A stretch of 64,000 nucleotides of DNA from Roseinatronobacter monicus (lineage in GTDB: Bacteria; Pseudomonadota; Alphaproteobacteria; Rhodobacterales; Rhodobacteraceae), in NCBI RefSeq assembly GCF_006716865.1, contig NZ_VFPT01000005.1:81768-145767 (forward strand), in the 5' to 3' direction. Under the pieces are notes generated by a model. The model was not told the origin of the DNA. It was given only the letters and a program-made list of their open reading frames with translations, and searched no databases. The position numbers were made by a program, and so were the translations under genes. Below, piece after piece: positions 9,774-18,428 of the stretch (its first letter is position 1; the number at the start of each line of letters is the position of its first letter).

Positions 9774-11303
9774 TCAATGGAAGTAATCGGCGCCACGGAT
9801 ATTGGGGTGGGTGATGGCAGGCTCGTCCGTGGCGCGGGTGCGGGGCCTGCTCTCAAGCCCATTCTTGAGAATGGACAGGAGTGACGAATAGGATCTGGCG
9901 TTGATTTCGAGCGCACGGCGACAGGCCGCATCAAGTCGGTCGCGGCCAAACTTGTCGGCCAGCCGGATCACCCCAAGGCAGGTGCGATAGCCCTGTTCCG
10001 GGTGCTTGCGCTCGCGCATCACGACCTCAACGAAGATGGCCACGTTTGGCCCAACGCGAGCCGCACGTGCTTTGATACGCTCTGGCGTCCAGTCATCGCG
10101 GAATTGGTGGTGCGCTGGCATGTGATCGCGCAGCGTAGAGTGCTTCCCGTTGCTGGACGTCCTGACATGAGAGGCGACACGCTGCCCGAGATGGAAGACT
10201 TCGATGGTGCGGCCTGTGATCCGCGCCCACAGCTCTTTCTTCAGCAGCTGATAGGGCACGGAGTAATAATGCTTGTCGATCGCGACGTGGTAATCGAACC
10301 CGGCGCGGCACTTCTTCCATTCAGCATAAACATACGATGCTACCGGCAGCGACTTCAGGGCGGGTTTGTCCAGCTGTTCAAAAAGCTGTCTGCGGCTGGC
10401 CCCGAGGTGACGCGAGACCTTGTCGTTGAGCCTGTCAAGCAACGGCTTGATGGCCGCGTTCAACTCAGCAAGGCTGAAGAACTGGCGGTTGCGCAGCCGT
10501 GCCAGTATCCAGCGCTCAGCCAGCAATACCCCACCCTCTGCCTTCGCCTTATCTTTGGGCTTATATGGCCTCGCCGGGACAACGGCCGTGTCGTAATGCG
10601 CGGCCATATCTGCATAGGTCCGGTTGATCGCGGGGTCGTAAAAGCACGCCTTGGTGACCCCTGCCTTCAAATTGTCCGAGACGATCTGGGCGGTCACACC
10701 ACCGAAGAAATCCAAAGCGCGGACATGGCTTGCGATCCAATCCGGTAGGGATTGCGTCCAGGTCGCCTCGACAAATGTATAGTTCGATGCCCCCAGAACA
10801 GCGACAAACACCTGTGCCGTGCGCACCTCCCCGGTCTCAGGGTCAATCACATCGATCGTATGGCCGGCATAATCGACGAACAGGCGCTCACCTGCAGGAT
10901 GGCGCTGTCGCATCACCGGCGACAGCTTGCCTTCCCAGCGTGTGTAAAGTTCGCAAAACCGGGAGTATCCATACCCATCAGGATGATCAGCGCGATATTC
11001 TTCCCACAACAGCATCAACGTCACGCCCTTGCGGCGCAACTCGCGGTGAATGCAGGGCCAGTTAGGCTCGGTCGCGCGGTTCGCAATATCACGCGCCGTG
11101 CGTGGGTAAATCAGGCGCTCAAGGTCGGTGTCAGACATCTCTGGTGGTAGCGGCCAGCTCAGATCAACCTCGGCAGCGCGATCCAGATAGGCCTTAACCG
11201 TTGTCCGCCCAATCGTCAGGCTGACACCAATTTTACGGGTCGAAAGACCCTCGGCTGATAGCCGCAAAACATCTCGTATCTTCCGCATTGGCAATCTCTT
11301 CAT
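9774..11303 (-). CDS. istA: IS21-family transposase IstA
   Basis: This 509-residue transposase has an N-terminal helix-turn-helix (LSAEGLSTRKIGVSLTIGRT) and an rve core with D in LFVDYAGH, D in IVSDNLKAG and E after PKDKAKAE, followed by a C-terminal region with DYHVAIDKHYYSVPYQLL. It is located 10 nt upstream of istB, so the two are translated from one mRNA. Both genes are intact and the ends carry a fresh duplication, so the element may be active. Confidence 0.94.
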   Translation of the reverse strand: MKRLPMRKIRDVLRLSAEGLSTRKIGVSLTIGRTTVKAYLDRAAEVDLSWPLPPEMSDTDLERLIYPRTARDIANRATEPNWPCIHRELRRKGVTLMLLWEEYRADHPDGYGYSRFCELYTRWEGKLSPVMRQRHPAGERLFVDYAGHTIDVIDPETGEVRTAQVFVAVLGASNYTFVEATWTQSLPDWIASHVRALDFFGGVTAQIVSDNLKAGVTKACFYDPAINRTYADMAAHYDTAVVPARPYKPKDKAKAEGGVLLAERWILARLRNRQFFSLAELNAAIKPLLDRLNDKVSRHLGASRRQLFEQLDKPALKSLPVASYVYAEWKKCRAGFDYHVAIDKHYYSVPYQLLKKELWARITGRTIEVFHLGQRVASHVRTSSNGKHSTLRDHMPAHHQFRDDWTPERIKARAARVGPNVAIFVEVVMRERKHPEQGYRTCLGVIRLADKFGRDRLDAACRRALEINARSYSSLLSILKNGLESRPRTRATDEPAITHPNIRGADYFH

Positions 11304-11431
11304 CGGGCTTCCTTCCAGACTAAAAAGCCAGACGGTAGCCAGTTACAGATTGCCTCGCAGCATCACATCACAGGGTGGCCGGATACTTTCGGAATCACTG
11401 GCCGGATGACCCCGGAATACGCACACGAGAT

Positions 11432-11825
11432 ACAGGAAACCGCGCTGCATCGGAATATAGGTGATATCTGCACACCAGACCTGGTTTGGACGGTCAATCA
11501 CGACGTTCCGTAGCAAGTATGGCCAGATTTTATGCTGCGGGTGTTTCTTGCTGGTATTCGGCTCTTGGTAGATCGGCACCAAACGCATGAGGCGCATCAA
11601 GCGGCGGACACGATGCCGCCCGCATGCGTGGTTGTTGCGCTTCATATGACGCGCCATTTGGCGCGATCCGTACCACGGCGTCTCCAAGAACTGCTTGTCG
11701 ATGATCGCCATAAACCGCAGGTTCTCGGCGCTCTCGCCCTTTGGCTCATAGTACAAATTCGACCGCACCAGGGTCAGCAGCGCACACTGGCGACGGACGC
11801 TCAACTTGTGATCCTTGCTCACCAT
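11432..11825 (-). pseudogene. IS3-B OrfB, N-terminal fragment
   Basis: This begins with an ATG overlapping the end of orfA (MVSKDHKLSVRRQCALLTL). It carries the HTH_21 region (ETPWYGSRQMARHMKRNNH) and the first part of the core (VWCADITYIPMQRGF), then is cut by IS21-B. Confidence 0.88.
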
Positions 11826-12127
11826 TTTTTGCCTCGCGTCCCGAGCAACTGGTGCGAGGCATCGGCCAAAAAATCCCGTTCCACCACAAGCTGGCCAATC
11901 TTGGAATGCAGCTTGTCGACTTCAGCCGCACTTACCTGCTCTGGGGCTGCACCTCGCCGCGCAAAAGTTGCCGCCATGTTCTCTATAGCCGCGCGCTTCC
12001 AAGTGCCGATTTGTGTCGGATGAACATCGTACTTCTTCGACAGCTCCGCCAGCGTCAGCTCCTCGCGGATCGCTTCAAGCGCAACCTTGGCTTTGAACTC
12101 TGGCGAATGGTTCTTTCGTTTCTTCAT
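11819..12127 (-). CDS. IS3-B transposase OrfA
   Basis: This 102-residue HTH_Tnp_1 protein (SPEFKAKVALEAIREELTL, AELSKKYDVHPTQIGTWKR) is a relative of the OrfA in IS3 copies 1 and C but differs at many positions. It is intact, although its orfB partner is broken into three pieces. Confidence 0.9.
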   Translation of the reverse strand: MKKRKNHSPEFKAKVALEAIREELTLAELSKKYDVHPTQIGTWKRAAIENMAATFARRGAAPEQVSAAEVDKLHSKIGQLVVERDFLADASHQLLGTRGKKW

Positions 12128-12195
12128 TCTGGATCACTTCTCTCATCATGCGATCCACCTTAACAACTGGTCCGAAATTCCGCGACCACCTCTAA

Positions 12196-12672
12196 CGTCC
12201 CTGACCAGATACCGCGACCCGCTGCATTCGCTTCTTGCTCTTCTCGCAGATAGTCATCCGAATACTGCCGATACGCCACCGCCCAACCCTCGCTTACCAT
12301 CCAAGCATTCAGATCGTCGCGCCCGAGGTAGCAAACGGATATCGCGCGATCCCATCTGTCGGTATCAAACTGACGACACCGGATCGAGCTGCCGTTGATG
12401 CGGCGCGCAAGCGCATGTGTCGCTTCAACACCGCATGGCCATGTCGCGCCAGAAGGCTGCGTGCAAAGCTGATCCTCTTCCGGTGCGTCAATCCCATGCA
12501 ACCTTATCCGCTGACCATCAACATGAAGCGTGTCACCATCGAGTACTCTAGGGACACCCTCGAATACTCGGCGTTCCCGATGCTCAAGAAACGCCGGCAC
12601 AAACTTTAGGGCTACAATCAGAACCAAAGCCAGAAGCGCCAAACGACGAATACGGCGCAGAAATCGAAACAT
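12196..12672 (-). pseudogene. Thermonuclease-family (SNase-like) protein, 3' end displaced by IS3-B
   Basis: An N-terminal membrane anchor or signal segment (LALLALVLIVALKFVPAF) is followed by an SNase domain: VLDGDTLHVDGQRIRLHGID, then APEE and DRWDRAISVCYLG, which hold the expected Arg/Glu/Arg catalytic positions. It would be an exported or membrane-anchored nuclease. IS3-B entered after GRGIWSGT; the last 14 codons lie at 6858-6900. The interrupted frame reads a short IS-encoded tail to a stop at 12160, so a nearly full-length protein could still be made. Confidence 0.85.
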
Positions 12673-12856
12673 CCAAATACCTTTTCAAGCTTTTCAGGCA
12701 GGCCAATAGCATCATCATGATTCCGGCCACAACAGGGCGATGGTGGCGGCTGCGGATGGGCGCTGACCGTCTCTGCGAGCCAGCCATCTGCCCAACCGGT
12801 CCTGCCACCCCTGCCCCGCCCGTCTCGGCCCTCACGGGTCACGACCGCTATCGCAA

Positions 12857-13254
12857 TAGATCAGGGGAAACCCGCGCGCATGGGCGCGGGTTGAGACTAT
12901 TCCAAGGACAGCGCGGGGGATCGACGGGCCTATGGCCCGCTCACCGCCCGCGCTGACACTCTTCCTTTTTCTTGTCCGCCCAACAGACCTGATCGAGCCG
13001 GTCAAGGGGCAAGCGCCGCGCGAGGCGCGTCGTCAGATCACCCACCCGTGTCCTCGCTTCGCTGCGGGCCGCGCCAGTGGGCGATCTGACCCCGTGACAG
13101 TCTCGCTCAGGCCCGTGGGTCGGGCTTCGCCCTCTCCCACTCTGTTCCGCCGAATACATGCGTATCCGGCAAACAGAGTGGCCGAGGCGCAGCCCATTGG
13201 CGGGAATAGGGACCAACCCCAGCCGCCCACATCGCTTGAAGAGGACGAAAGACT
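12857..13254 (+). ncRNA. Structured leader, family L copy 1
   Basis: This is about 395 nt, repeated at 20273, 24512, 28185 (+) and 60950 (-). It starts at the box ATAGATCAGGGG. A hairpin with ACCCGCG/CGCGGGT arms follows, then a long CAGCGCGGG/CCCGCGCTG stem enclosing GGGCC/GGCCC, a long-range CAGATC...GATCTG-type helix, a GTGGG..GGGCTTCGCCC..CCCAC hairpin and a near-palindrome CCGAATAC/GTATCCGG. It ends with GAAGAGGACG as ribosome-binding site before the DUF3768 gene. The RNA role is inferred from conserved helices and position. Confidence 0.6.
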
Positions 13255-13626
13255 ATGGACAACGCCCAAACCTTAATCAACCCGCGCGCCGCGATCATCG
13301 CAAAGCAGAATGATGCCTTTCGCGCCATGATGCCCCTTGGCGGTCACAAGACCTATCTGGGCCAGACCGTCACAACCCGCGCAGTCGCAGCCAAGGGCTT
13401 TGACTTCCTGTTGAACGCTCAAATCGCTGTCGCGGCCTTCAACGACTTCAATGAAGAAAACGACCCCTACGGCGATCATACCTTTGGCGTGGTCACAGTG
13501 AGCGGGGAACGCTTGTTCTGGAAGATCGACCTTTACGATCTGAACTTTGAATACGGCTCCGACCAACCAGAAAACCCAGAGCGCACTCGCCGCGTTCTGA
13601 CCATCATGCTGCCCTCTGATTACTGA
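13255..13626 (+). CDS. DUF3768 domain protein
   Basis: This 123-residue protein carries the DUF3768 signature DFNEENDPYGDHTFG followed by KIDLYDLNFEYGSDQPENP and a TRRVLTIMLPSDY ending. The family is widespread on alphaproteobacterial plasmids and has no known function. It begins right after a family L leader with an AGAGGA-type ribosome-binding site. It is probably cytosolic, with no signal or membrane segment. Confidence 0.85.
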   Translation: MDNAQTLINPRAAIIAKQNDAFRAMMPLGGHKTYLGQTVTTRAVAAKGFDFLLNAQIAVAAFNDFNEENDPYGDHTFGVVTVSGERLFWKIDLYDLNFEYGSDQPENPERTRRVLTIMLPSDY

Positions 13627-13633
13627 ACAGGGC

Positions 13634-13659
13634 GGGCGTGGCCCCATCAGGCCGCGCCC
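13634..13659 (+). other. GC-rich hairpin between DUF3768 gene and a small gene
   Basis: GGGCGTGGCC (13634-13643) pairs with GGCCGCGCCC (13650-13659), with a 6-nt loop and one G-T pair. No U-run follows. It may stabilise the upstream mRNA end or be part of the leader of the small gene at 13698. Confidence 0.45.
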
Positions 13660-13697
13660 AACCTTCGCACAACCTGCGCAAGAAAGGAGGTGAATCC

Positions 13698-13811
13698 ATG
13701 AGTGAGCAAATTCTGCAATCGCGCCGCCAAGAGGCTTGGGCGCTGATTAGGAAGGGCGGTTTCTCGGCAAAGATAGGCCGCGCCTTCCTTATCCAACACG
13801 GCGCTGTGTAG
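13698..13811 (+). CDS. Small protein, 37 residues, unknown
   Basis: An excellent ribosome-binding site (AGGAGG, 13685-13690) sits 7 nt before ATG 13698, and the frame runs to TAG 13809-13811. The peptide begins MSEQILQSRRQEAWALI and contains a basic amphipathic stretch (RKGGFSAKIGRAFLIQ). I do not recognise it. The strong initiation signal and the conserved-looking block it sits in make it a likely real gene. Confidence 0.6.
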   Translation: MSEQILQSRRQEAWALIRKGGFSAKIGRAFLIQHGAV

Positions 13812-13821
13812 CGCCCCAGTC

Positions 13822-13844
13822 TTGCCCCGATGCACACGGGGCAA
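13822..13844 (+). other. Hairpin ahead of the ParB-like gene
   Basis: TTGCCCCG (13822-13829) and CGGGGCAA (13837-13844) form a perfect 8-bp stem with a 7-nt loop, 50 nt before the ParB-like start. It could be a terminator without U-run, or an mRNA structure. Confidence 0.4.
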
Positions 13845-13893
13845 AGCACCAATACCCCGGAAAATCCAAAATCGCAAATGAGGAATTGACGCC

Positions 13894-15765
13894 ATGACCA
13901 AGCATCAGACAATCACCGCCGACACCATCCAGCGCTTCGTGCTGGCCGATCTTTACCTGTCAGACCTGAACCCCCGCCAAGTGGCCGACCCGCAGGAGAT
14001 CGACCATCTCGCAGATAGTATCGAGGTTTGCGGCCTGATCCAGAACCTTGCGGGATTGATGGACGCAAAAGGTAAAATCGCCATTGTTGCAGGCGGTCGC
14101 CGCCTTCGTGCAATCACCCGCGCGATGGAGCGCAATCCTGAGTTTCTGACCACGCGCCCCGAACTGGCCACTATCCCCGTGCAGCTTGCCCCCGACGAGC
14201 AGACCGCGCGCGCTTGGGCCAGCGCAGAGAACACCGCGCGCGCCGATCTGCATCCCGCCGATGAAATCCGCGCCTATGGCCGGATGCGGCAGGCCGGGAG
14301 TGATGTCACCGCCATTGCACGGGTTTTTGCCGCGACCGAAGCCCATGTTTACCGCCGCCTTGCACTGGCCGATCTGCCCGCGCCTGTCCTCGACGCTTTG
14401 CGCAAGGGCGAAATCAGCCTCTCGATTGCCAGCGCCTTCACCGTTGCCAATGACGAGGCGCGCGCTCTGGAAATTCTCGACGGGGTGCGCGGGAATGACA
14501 ATTACACCGCGCAGCGCGTCAAAACCCTCTTGCAGCCCGAAGCCGTGGCCATGACCGACCGCCGCGCCCGCTTCGTCACCCTTGACGCCTATCAGGCCGC
14601 AGGCGGCACCATCACCCGCGATCTCTTTGCAGACAGCGCTTTCTTGCAAGATGCCGAATTGCTCGACCGCCTGTTTGAGCAAAAGCTGCAAGACGCCGCC
14701 GAGGGCTTGAAGGCCGAAGGCTGGAAATGGGTGGAAACTGTTCCCGCGCCCTACGTGTCTTATGAGGTCACGCAGCGCATGAAGCGCCTCTACCGCGTCG
14801 AGGGGGAATTGACCGAAGATCAGGCCGCGCGCGTTGATGAACTGGCCGAGATTGCCGAGCAAGACGACCTCACAGACGCGCAGCGCGACGAGTGGGCCGC
14901 CCTCGAAGACATCTTGGCGGGCGATTACACCAACACGCAGCGCCAGCACAGCGGCCTCTATGTCTATGTCGCCCATGACGGGGAGTTGCGCACGGATTGC
15001 GCCTATATCCGGCCCGAAGACTTCGCGGACGCAATCGCGGCCGAGGTTCTGACCGGCCACGCAGCCAGCAGCGCCGCCGCCACCGCCGAGCAGACCGCCG
15101 CCCCGAAATCCCCCTATTCGGCCTCGCTTGTGCAAGACATGCACGCCGCCCGCCTTCATGCCCTGCAATCGGCCTTGCTCGACAAGCCCGAATTGTTGCT
15201 CGATCTCTTGGGCTTCATGTTCTCTGGCAAGGGTGGTGTCTATGAAACCCTGTTCGATCTGACCCCACGCGAGGCCAATATCACGCCAAGCAAGACCGAG
15301 GGGCTGGACGCCGACACCCGCCTTGCCAGCGATGAAGACCGCCCGTCCTGGATGAAGGCAGACGAGCGCGTTGACGCCTTCACCAGATTTCAGGGGGAAG
15401 GCAAGAAAGCCCGCAATGCAGCCCTGTCACTTGGCCTCACGCGCACACTTTCATATCCCCACCGCGAAACCGCGTTCTTCGATCATATCGAGGCCGCAGC
15501 CAGCGCCGATCTGCGCAAGGTCTGGTCACCTACCGCCGAAGGGTTTTTCTCACGGGTCAGCGCAGATTATCTTGACGCGCTCATGCTTGATCTGACCCAA
15601 TGCGACCCGCAAGGCTCTGGCTTCAAGGCATGGGCCAAGCAGAAGAAGGCCCAAAAAGCCGAAGCACTGGAACGCCTGTTCACCTGCCCGGACTATCAGG
15701 CGGTCTGGCAGATCGACGCCGATCAGCGCGCGCGCATCAAAGCATGGCGTCCCGATTGCTTCTGA
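13894..15765 (+). CDS. ParB-like nuclease/partition-domain protein, large plasmid type
   Basis: This 623-residue protein has an N-terminal ParB/Sulfiredoxin domain: LSDLNPRQ, the box AGGRRLRAI (about residues 68-76) and SAENTARADLHPADEIRAY. A helix-turn-helix (SDVTAIARVFAATEAHVYRRLAL, about 145-168) follows, and then a long family-specific C-terminal part. Proteins of this architecture occur on alphaproteobacterial plasmids, often apart from parA; DNA binding is expected but a centromere role is not proven. ATG 13894 follows GAGGAATTGACGCC. It likely heads a unit with the zinc-finger gene at 15824. Confidence 0.85.
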   Translation: MTKHQTITADTIQRFVLADLYLSDLNPRQVADPQEIDHLADSIEVCGLIQNLAGLMDAKGKIAIVAGGRRLRAITRAMERNPEFLTTRPELATIPVQLAPDEQTARAWASAENTARADLHPADEIRAYGRMRQAGSDVTAIARVFAATEAHVYRRLALADLPAPVLDALRKGEISLSIASAFTVANDEARALEILDGVRGNDNYTAQRVKTLLQPEAVAMTDRRARFVTLDAYQAAGGTITRDLFADSAFLQDAELLDRLFEQKLQDAAEGLKAEGWKWVETVPAPYVSYEVTQRMKRLYRVEGELTEDQAARVDELAEIAEQDDLTDAQRDEWAALEDILAGDYTNTQRQHSGLYVYVAHDGELRTDCAYIRPEDFADAIAAEVLTGHAASSAAATAEQTAAPKSPYSASLVQDMHAARLHALQSALLDKPELLLDLLGFMFSGKGGVYETLFDLTPREANITPSKTEGLDADTRLASDEDRPSWMKADERVDAFTRFQGEGKKARNAALSLGLTRTLSYPHRETAFFDHIEAAASADLRKVWSPTAEGFFSRVSADYLDALMLDLTQCDPQGSGFKAWAKQKKAQKAEALERLFTCPDYQAVWQIDADQRARIKAWRPDCF

Positions 15766-15823
15766 TGCCCAAGCAGGGCGGCATACGCCGCCCGCTTATC
15801 CCCATCTCTCAGAGGTTGCCACC

Positions 15824-16060
15824 ATGCCCGACTTCACCGCCCACCGTCACCCCGCGCTCTCTGTCAGATGCCCCGAATGTGGAAAACCCGTAGGCGTCTG
15901 GTGCCGTGACCCCGCAACCGGCCAGTTGGTTGACGATCTTCACCCCCCGCGCCAAGCCGCCGCCGATCTGGCCTTTCTCGCACAACATGGCCACCTTGCC
16001 AGCGTCGAGAACACGCCGCACGGCTGGCAGATCAATCCTCAAGGCCGCGCCCGCGATTGA
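15824..16060 (+). CDS. Small zinc-ribbon-like plasmid protein
   Basis: This 78-residue protein has RCPECGKPVGVWCRDP, a zinc-knuckle-like Cys cluster (CPEC...WC) and a conserved HPPRQAAADLAFL stretch. Similar short proteins accompany ParB-like genes on Rhodobacteraceae plasmids; their function is unknown. It lies 58 nt after the ParB-like gene, on the same strand, and before a strong terminator. Confidence 0.65.
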   Translation: MPDFTAHRHPALSVRCPECGKPVGVWCRDPATGQLVDDLHPPRQAAADLAFLAQHGHLASVENTPHGWQINPQGRARD

Positions 16061-16177
16061 CCCTCGACAGCCGCGCAGGGCTTCGCTAACATTACTGTAT
16101 ATTCTCCCTCGTGGTGTCGGGTGCAGTGCAGCCAACATTCAAGAGTTTCGTCTTGTTCCTTTTGCGATGGAACCACC

Positions 16178-16206
16178 TGCCCCCGCCTGTCGGGGGCATT
16201 TCTTTT
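16178..16206 (+). terminator. Rho-independent terminator
   Basis: TGCCCCC (16178-16184) and GGGGGCA (16192-16198) form a 7-bp stem with loop GCCTGTC, followed by TTTCTTTT. It ends the ParB-like/zinc-finger unit. The same GGAAxCCACCTGCCC...GGGGGC terminator design recurs at 26.6, 27.4, 61.0 and 61.8 kb. Confidence 0.8.
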
Positions 16207-16315
16207 GAGGGAAGCCCTGACGATGTTGGGTGGAGTGGTGCCCTGATCCTCTCCTGGGGCTGCACCCCAAGAGAACATCAGGACTGGCGCTACCCGCGCA
16301 GGGCCGCTCGCGCGG

Positions 16316-16603
16316 TTACGGATTCTCTTCGTTCAGCCGCTTGAGCAGCAAGCTCGACGCACGAAACGCCACAACCTGTTTTGGCTCTACCGCCACCGCA
16401 GCACCTGTGCGCGGATTACGGCCTTGCCGCGCACCGCGCAGCTTTGCGCTGAATGCGCCAAAGCCGCGAAACTCAACCCGATCACCACGCGCCAGCGTAT
16501 CTGTGATCTCATTGAATACCGCATCTACCACCGAGATGATTTCGCGCTGCGTAAGATGGGGGTTTTCTTCCCAAAGCTTCGTTACCAATTCCGATCTGAC
16601 CAT
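16316..16603 (-). CDS. IHF/HU-family DNA-binding protein (IhfB-like)
   Basis: This 95-residue protein has the complete HU/IHF fold: [35 protein letters not shown] and the DNA-intercalating arm [12 protein letters not shown]. It most resembles IHF beta (VRSELVTKL start). I chose ATG 16603 (GAGG lies 7 nt upstream) over 16615. Its likely role is to bend DNA in plasmid replication, transposition or transcription. It is convergent with the terminator at 16178. Confidence 0.9.
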   Translation of the reverse strand: MVRSELVTKLWEENPHLTQREIISVVDAVFNEITDTLARGDRVEFRGFGAFSAKLRGARQGRNPRTGAAVAVEPKQVVAFRASSLLLKRLNEENP

Positions 16604-16727
16604 GCTCAACCTCAATCTTCGTCACCAAATCAAAAACAGCTTTGGCCACGCAGGACAAGGGGCTTGTCGTTGGGGCTGTCGCCTCAAGGCCCCCCCCGCA
16701 ACTCAGCTTGAACGGCTGTTATGCGGA

Positions 16728-18416
16728 GAGGGTGTGTGAAAACTCGCCTCTTTTTGTGAATTGTGGTATGCTCTCTACATCTGAAGCGAGGGTATGTCAT
16801 GGCGGGATTTATCGAAGGTTTGGACCGCCAGCAGACGATGTTGCTGCCTGAACATCTGGACGATTATGTTGATGAGAACAGCCCGGTCCGCGCCATTGAT
16901 GCCTTTCTCGACATGCTTGATCTCGCGATGCTTGGCTTCACTGTGCAGCCATCGCCGACCGGTCGGCCAGGCTATCATCCTGGGCTGTTGCTGCGGATTT
17001 ATCTCTACGGGTATTTGAACCAGATCCAGTCATCACGGCGGCTGGAACGAGAATGCGGTCGTAACCTGGAACTCATTTGGCTGACCGGTCGGTTGAAGCC
17101 GGATTTCAAGACGATTGCTGATTTTCGTAAGGATAACGGGCCTGCGATCCGCAAAACCTGCCAGCAATTTGTCGCCCTATGCCGCAACATGGGTTTGCTC
17201 GACGGCGATGTTGTTGCGATTGATGGCAGCCGCTTTAAAGCGCTGAACTCCAAGGCCAAGAATTACACGCGCGGCAAGCTGCGCCAGAAGCTCGATGAGA
17301 TTGATAAAGCAATCGAGCGTTATCTGGGCGAGTTGGATCGTGCTGATGCGGTGTTTGAGCAGACGGGCACTGTGCTGCCAGAGGCCCGCATGGAACGCAC
17401 CCTGAGAAAGCTGGAACATCTGAAAAAAGAGGCGGTCCGCTACCGATCAATTGAACAGCGCATGGATGAGACTGGTGAAAGCCAGGTCTCGCTCAGCGAC
17501 CCTGACGCCAGATCAATGGCAACAACAGCGCGCATGCCGCGCATTGTCGGCTACAATGTTCAGACCGCTGTCGAAGCCGATCACCATCTGATCGTCGCAC
17601 ATGAAGTCACCATGCTTGGGTTTGATCGGGACGCTTTATCGATGATGGCGGTAGCCGCGGGCGATGAAATGACGACAGATCAACTCACGGCAATCGCGGA
17701 CAAAGGCTACTACAAGGGGGAGGAAATCGTCGTCAGCGAAGAGGCTGGCATCTCGGTTGTCGTTCCTAAACCCATGACATCAAATTCCGGTGCGCGCGGC
17801 CAGTTTGACAAGGCAGACTTCGCGTATGACGCCGCAAAGGATGTCTACATCTGCCCAGCGGGCGAGGATTTGATTTACAGATTTACCAGTCAACAAGACG
17901 ACAAAGCCATCAGATCATACTGGTCGGGCGCATGTGCTGATTGCGTCATCAAGGACAAATGCACGACCGGCAAGGAACGCCGCGTGCGCCGGTGGGAACA
18001 CGAGGCTGTCCTTGAGCGCGTTCAGGCGCGGCTGGATGCCGACCCAGGCCAATTGGCTGTCCGAAGCATGACGGTAGAGCACCCCTACGGCACGATTAAA
18101 TCATGGATGGGTGCCACGCATTTCAAAATGCGGACCCTGAAAAAGGTGGCGACGGAAATGGCGCTGCATGTGCTGGCCTATAACATGACCCGTGTCATGA
18201 ACATCATGGGCATTCCGGCGATGATCGCGGCGATGAAGGCGTAAATGGCCTTGATTGCTCAAAATCCGCTCCCGAAAACACAGAAACCATCCTCAGATGC
18301 TCCCGCCGCCCTCGTGGCCCCCCGAGACGGACCAAATACTTCGCACGACTAAAAACACGCCCATACGGCGAGAACGACCGGTTTTTCCAAAAATAGTCGA
18401 GTTTTCACACACCCTC
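16728..18416 (+). mobile_element. IS1182-family element (1689 bp)
   Basis: Perfect 19-bp inverted repeats start GAGGGTGTGTG (16728-16746 and 18398-18416). The flanking 4-bp duplication is CGGA (16724-16727 and 18417-18420). It lies between the IHF-like gene and the metalloprotease gene and interrupts no recognisable gene. Confidence 0.93.
16799..18244 (+). CDS. IS1182-family transposase
   Basis: This 481-residue DDE transposase has the N-terminal DUF772-type region (GRPGYHPGLLLRIYLYGY, SSRRLERECGRNLELIWL). The core shows D in VVAIDGSRFKA and D in IADKGYYKGEE, and the C-terminal VRSMTVEHPYGTIKSWMG holds the catalytic Glu. I chose ATG 16799 after GCGAGGGTATGTC. The gene is intact. Confidence 0.93.
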   Translation: MAGFIEGLDRQQTMLLPEHLDDYVDENSPVRAIDAFLDMLDLAMLGFTVQPSPTGRPGYHPGLLLRIYLYGYLNQIQSSRRLERECGRNLELIWLTGRLKPDFKTIADFRKDNGPAIRKTCQQFVALCRNMGLLDGDVVAIDGSRFKALNSKAKNYTRGKLRQKLDEIDKAIERYLGELDRADAVFEQTGTVLPEARMERTLRKLEHLKKEAVRYRSIEQRMDETGESQVSLSDPDARSMATTARMPRIVGYNVQTAVEADHHLIVAHEVTMLGFDRDALSMMAVAAGDEMTTDQLTAIADKGYYKGEEIVVSEEAGISVVVPKPMTSNSGARGQFDKADFAYDAAKDVYICPAGEDLIYRFTSQQDDKAIRSYWSGACADCVIKDKCTTGKERRVRRWEHEAVLERVQARLDADPGQLAVRSMTVEHPYGTIKSWMGATHFKMRTLKKVATEMALHVLAYNMTRVMNIMGIPAMIAAMKA

Positions 18417-18428
18417 CGGACCTTGCGG

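Larger units (their letters stand above)
8898..11423 (-). mobile_element. IS21-family element B (2526 bp)
   Basis: The ends match as TGCGTATTCCGG inverted repeats. The flanking 8-bp duplication CACGAGAT is exact (8890-8897 and 11424-11431). It encodes istA and istB on the minus strand and is distinct in sequence from IS21-A. Rejoining the duplication restores QRGFLYLVAIMDW in the surrounding OrfB. Confidence 0.94.
6901..12195 (-). mobile_element. IS3-family element B, carrying nested ISL3 and IS21 elements
   Basis: The ends are AGAGATGGTCC at 6901 and GACCACCTCT ending at 12195, flanked by the direct repeat AAC (6898-6900 and 12196-12198). Removing the ISL3 element, the IS21 element and one copy of each duplication leaves about 1.26 kb, the same size as the other IS3 copies. 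It is related to, but clearly different from, the copies at 1010 and 50937. Confidence 0.92.

Noticed and set aside
9764..9949. Extended N terminus for the IstB of IS21-B
   Set aside because: The extension overlaps istA in another frame and precedes the normal MLDHPTLHH start, which has its own ribosome-binding site.
13960..15168. Long minus-strand open frame of 402 codons opposite the ParB-like gene
   Set aside because: It is a shadow of a high-GC coding gene; the plus-strand frame has clear ParB and helix-turn-helix motifs and a good start, and the minus product has no family resemblance.
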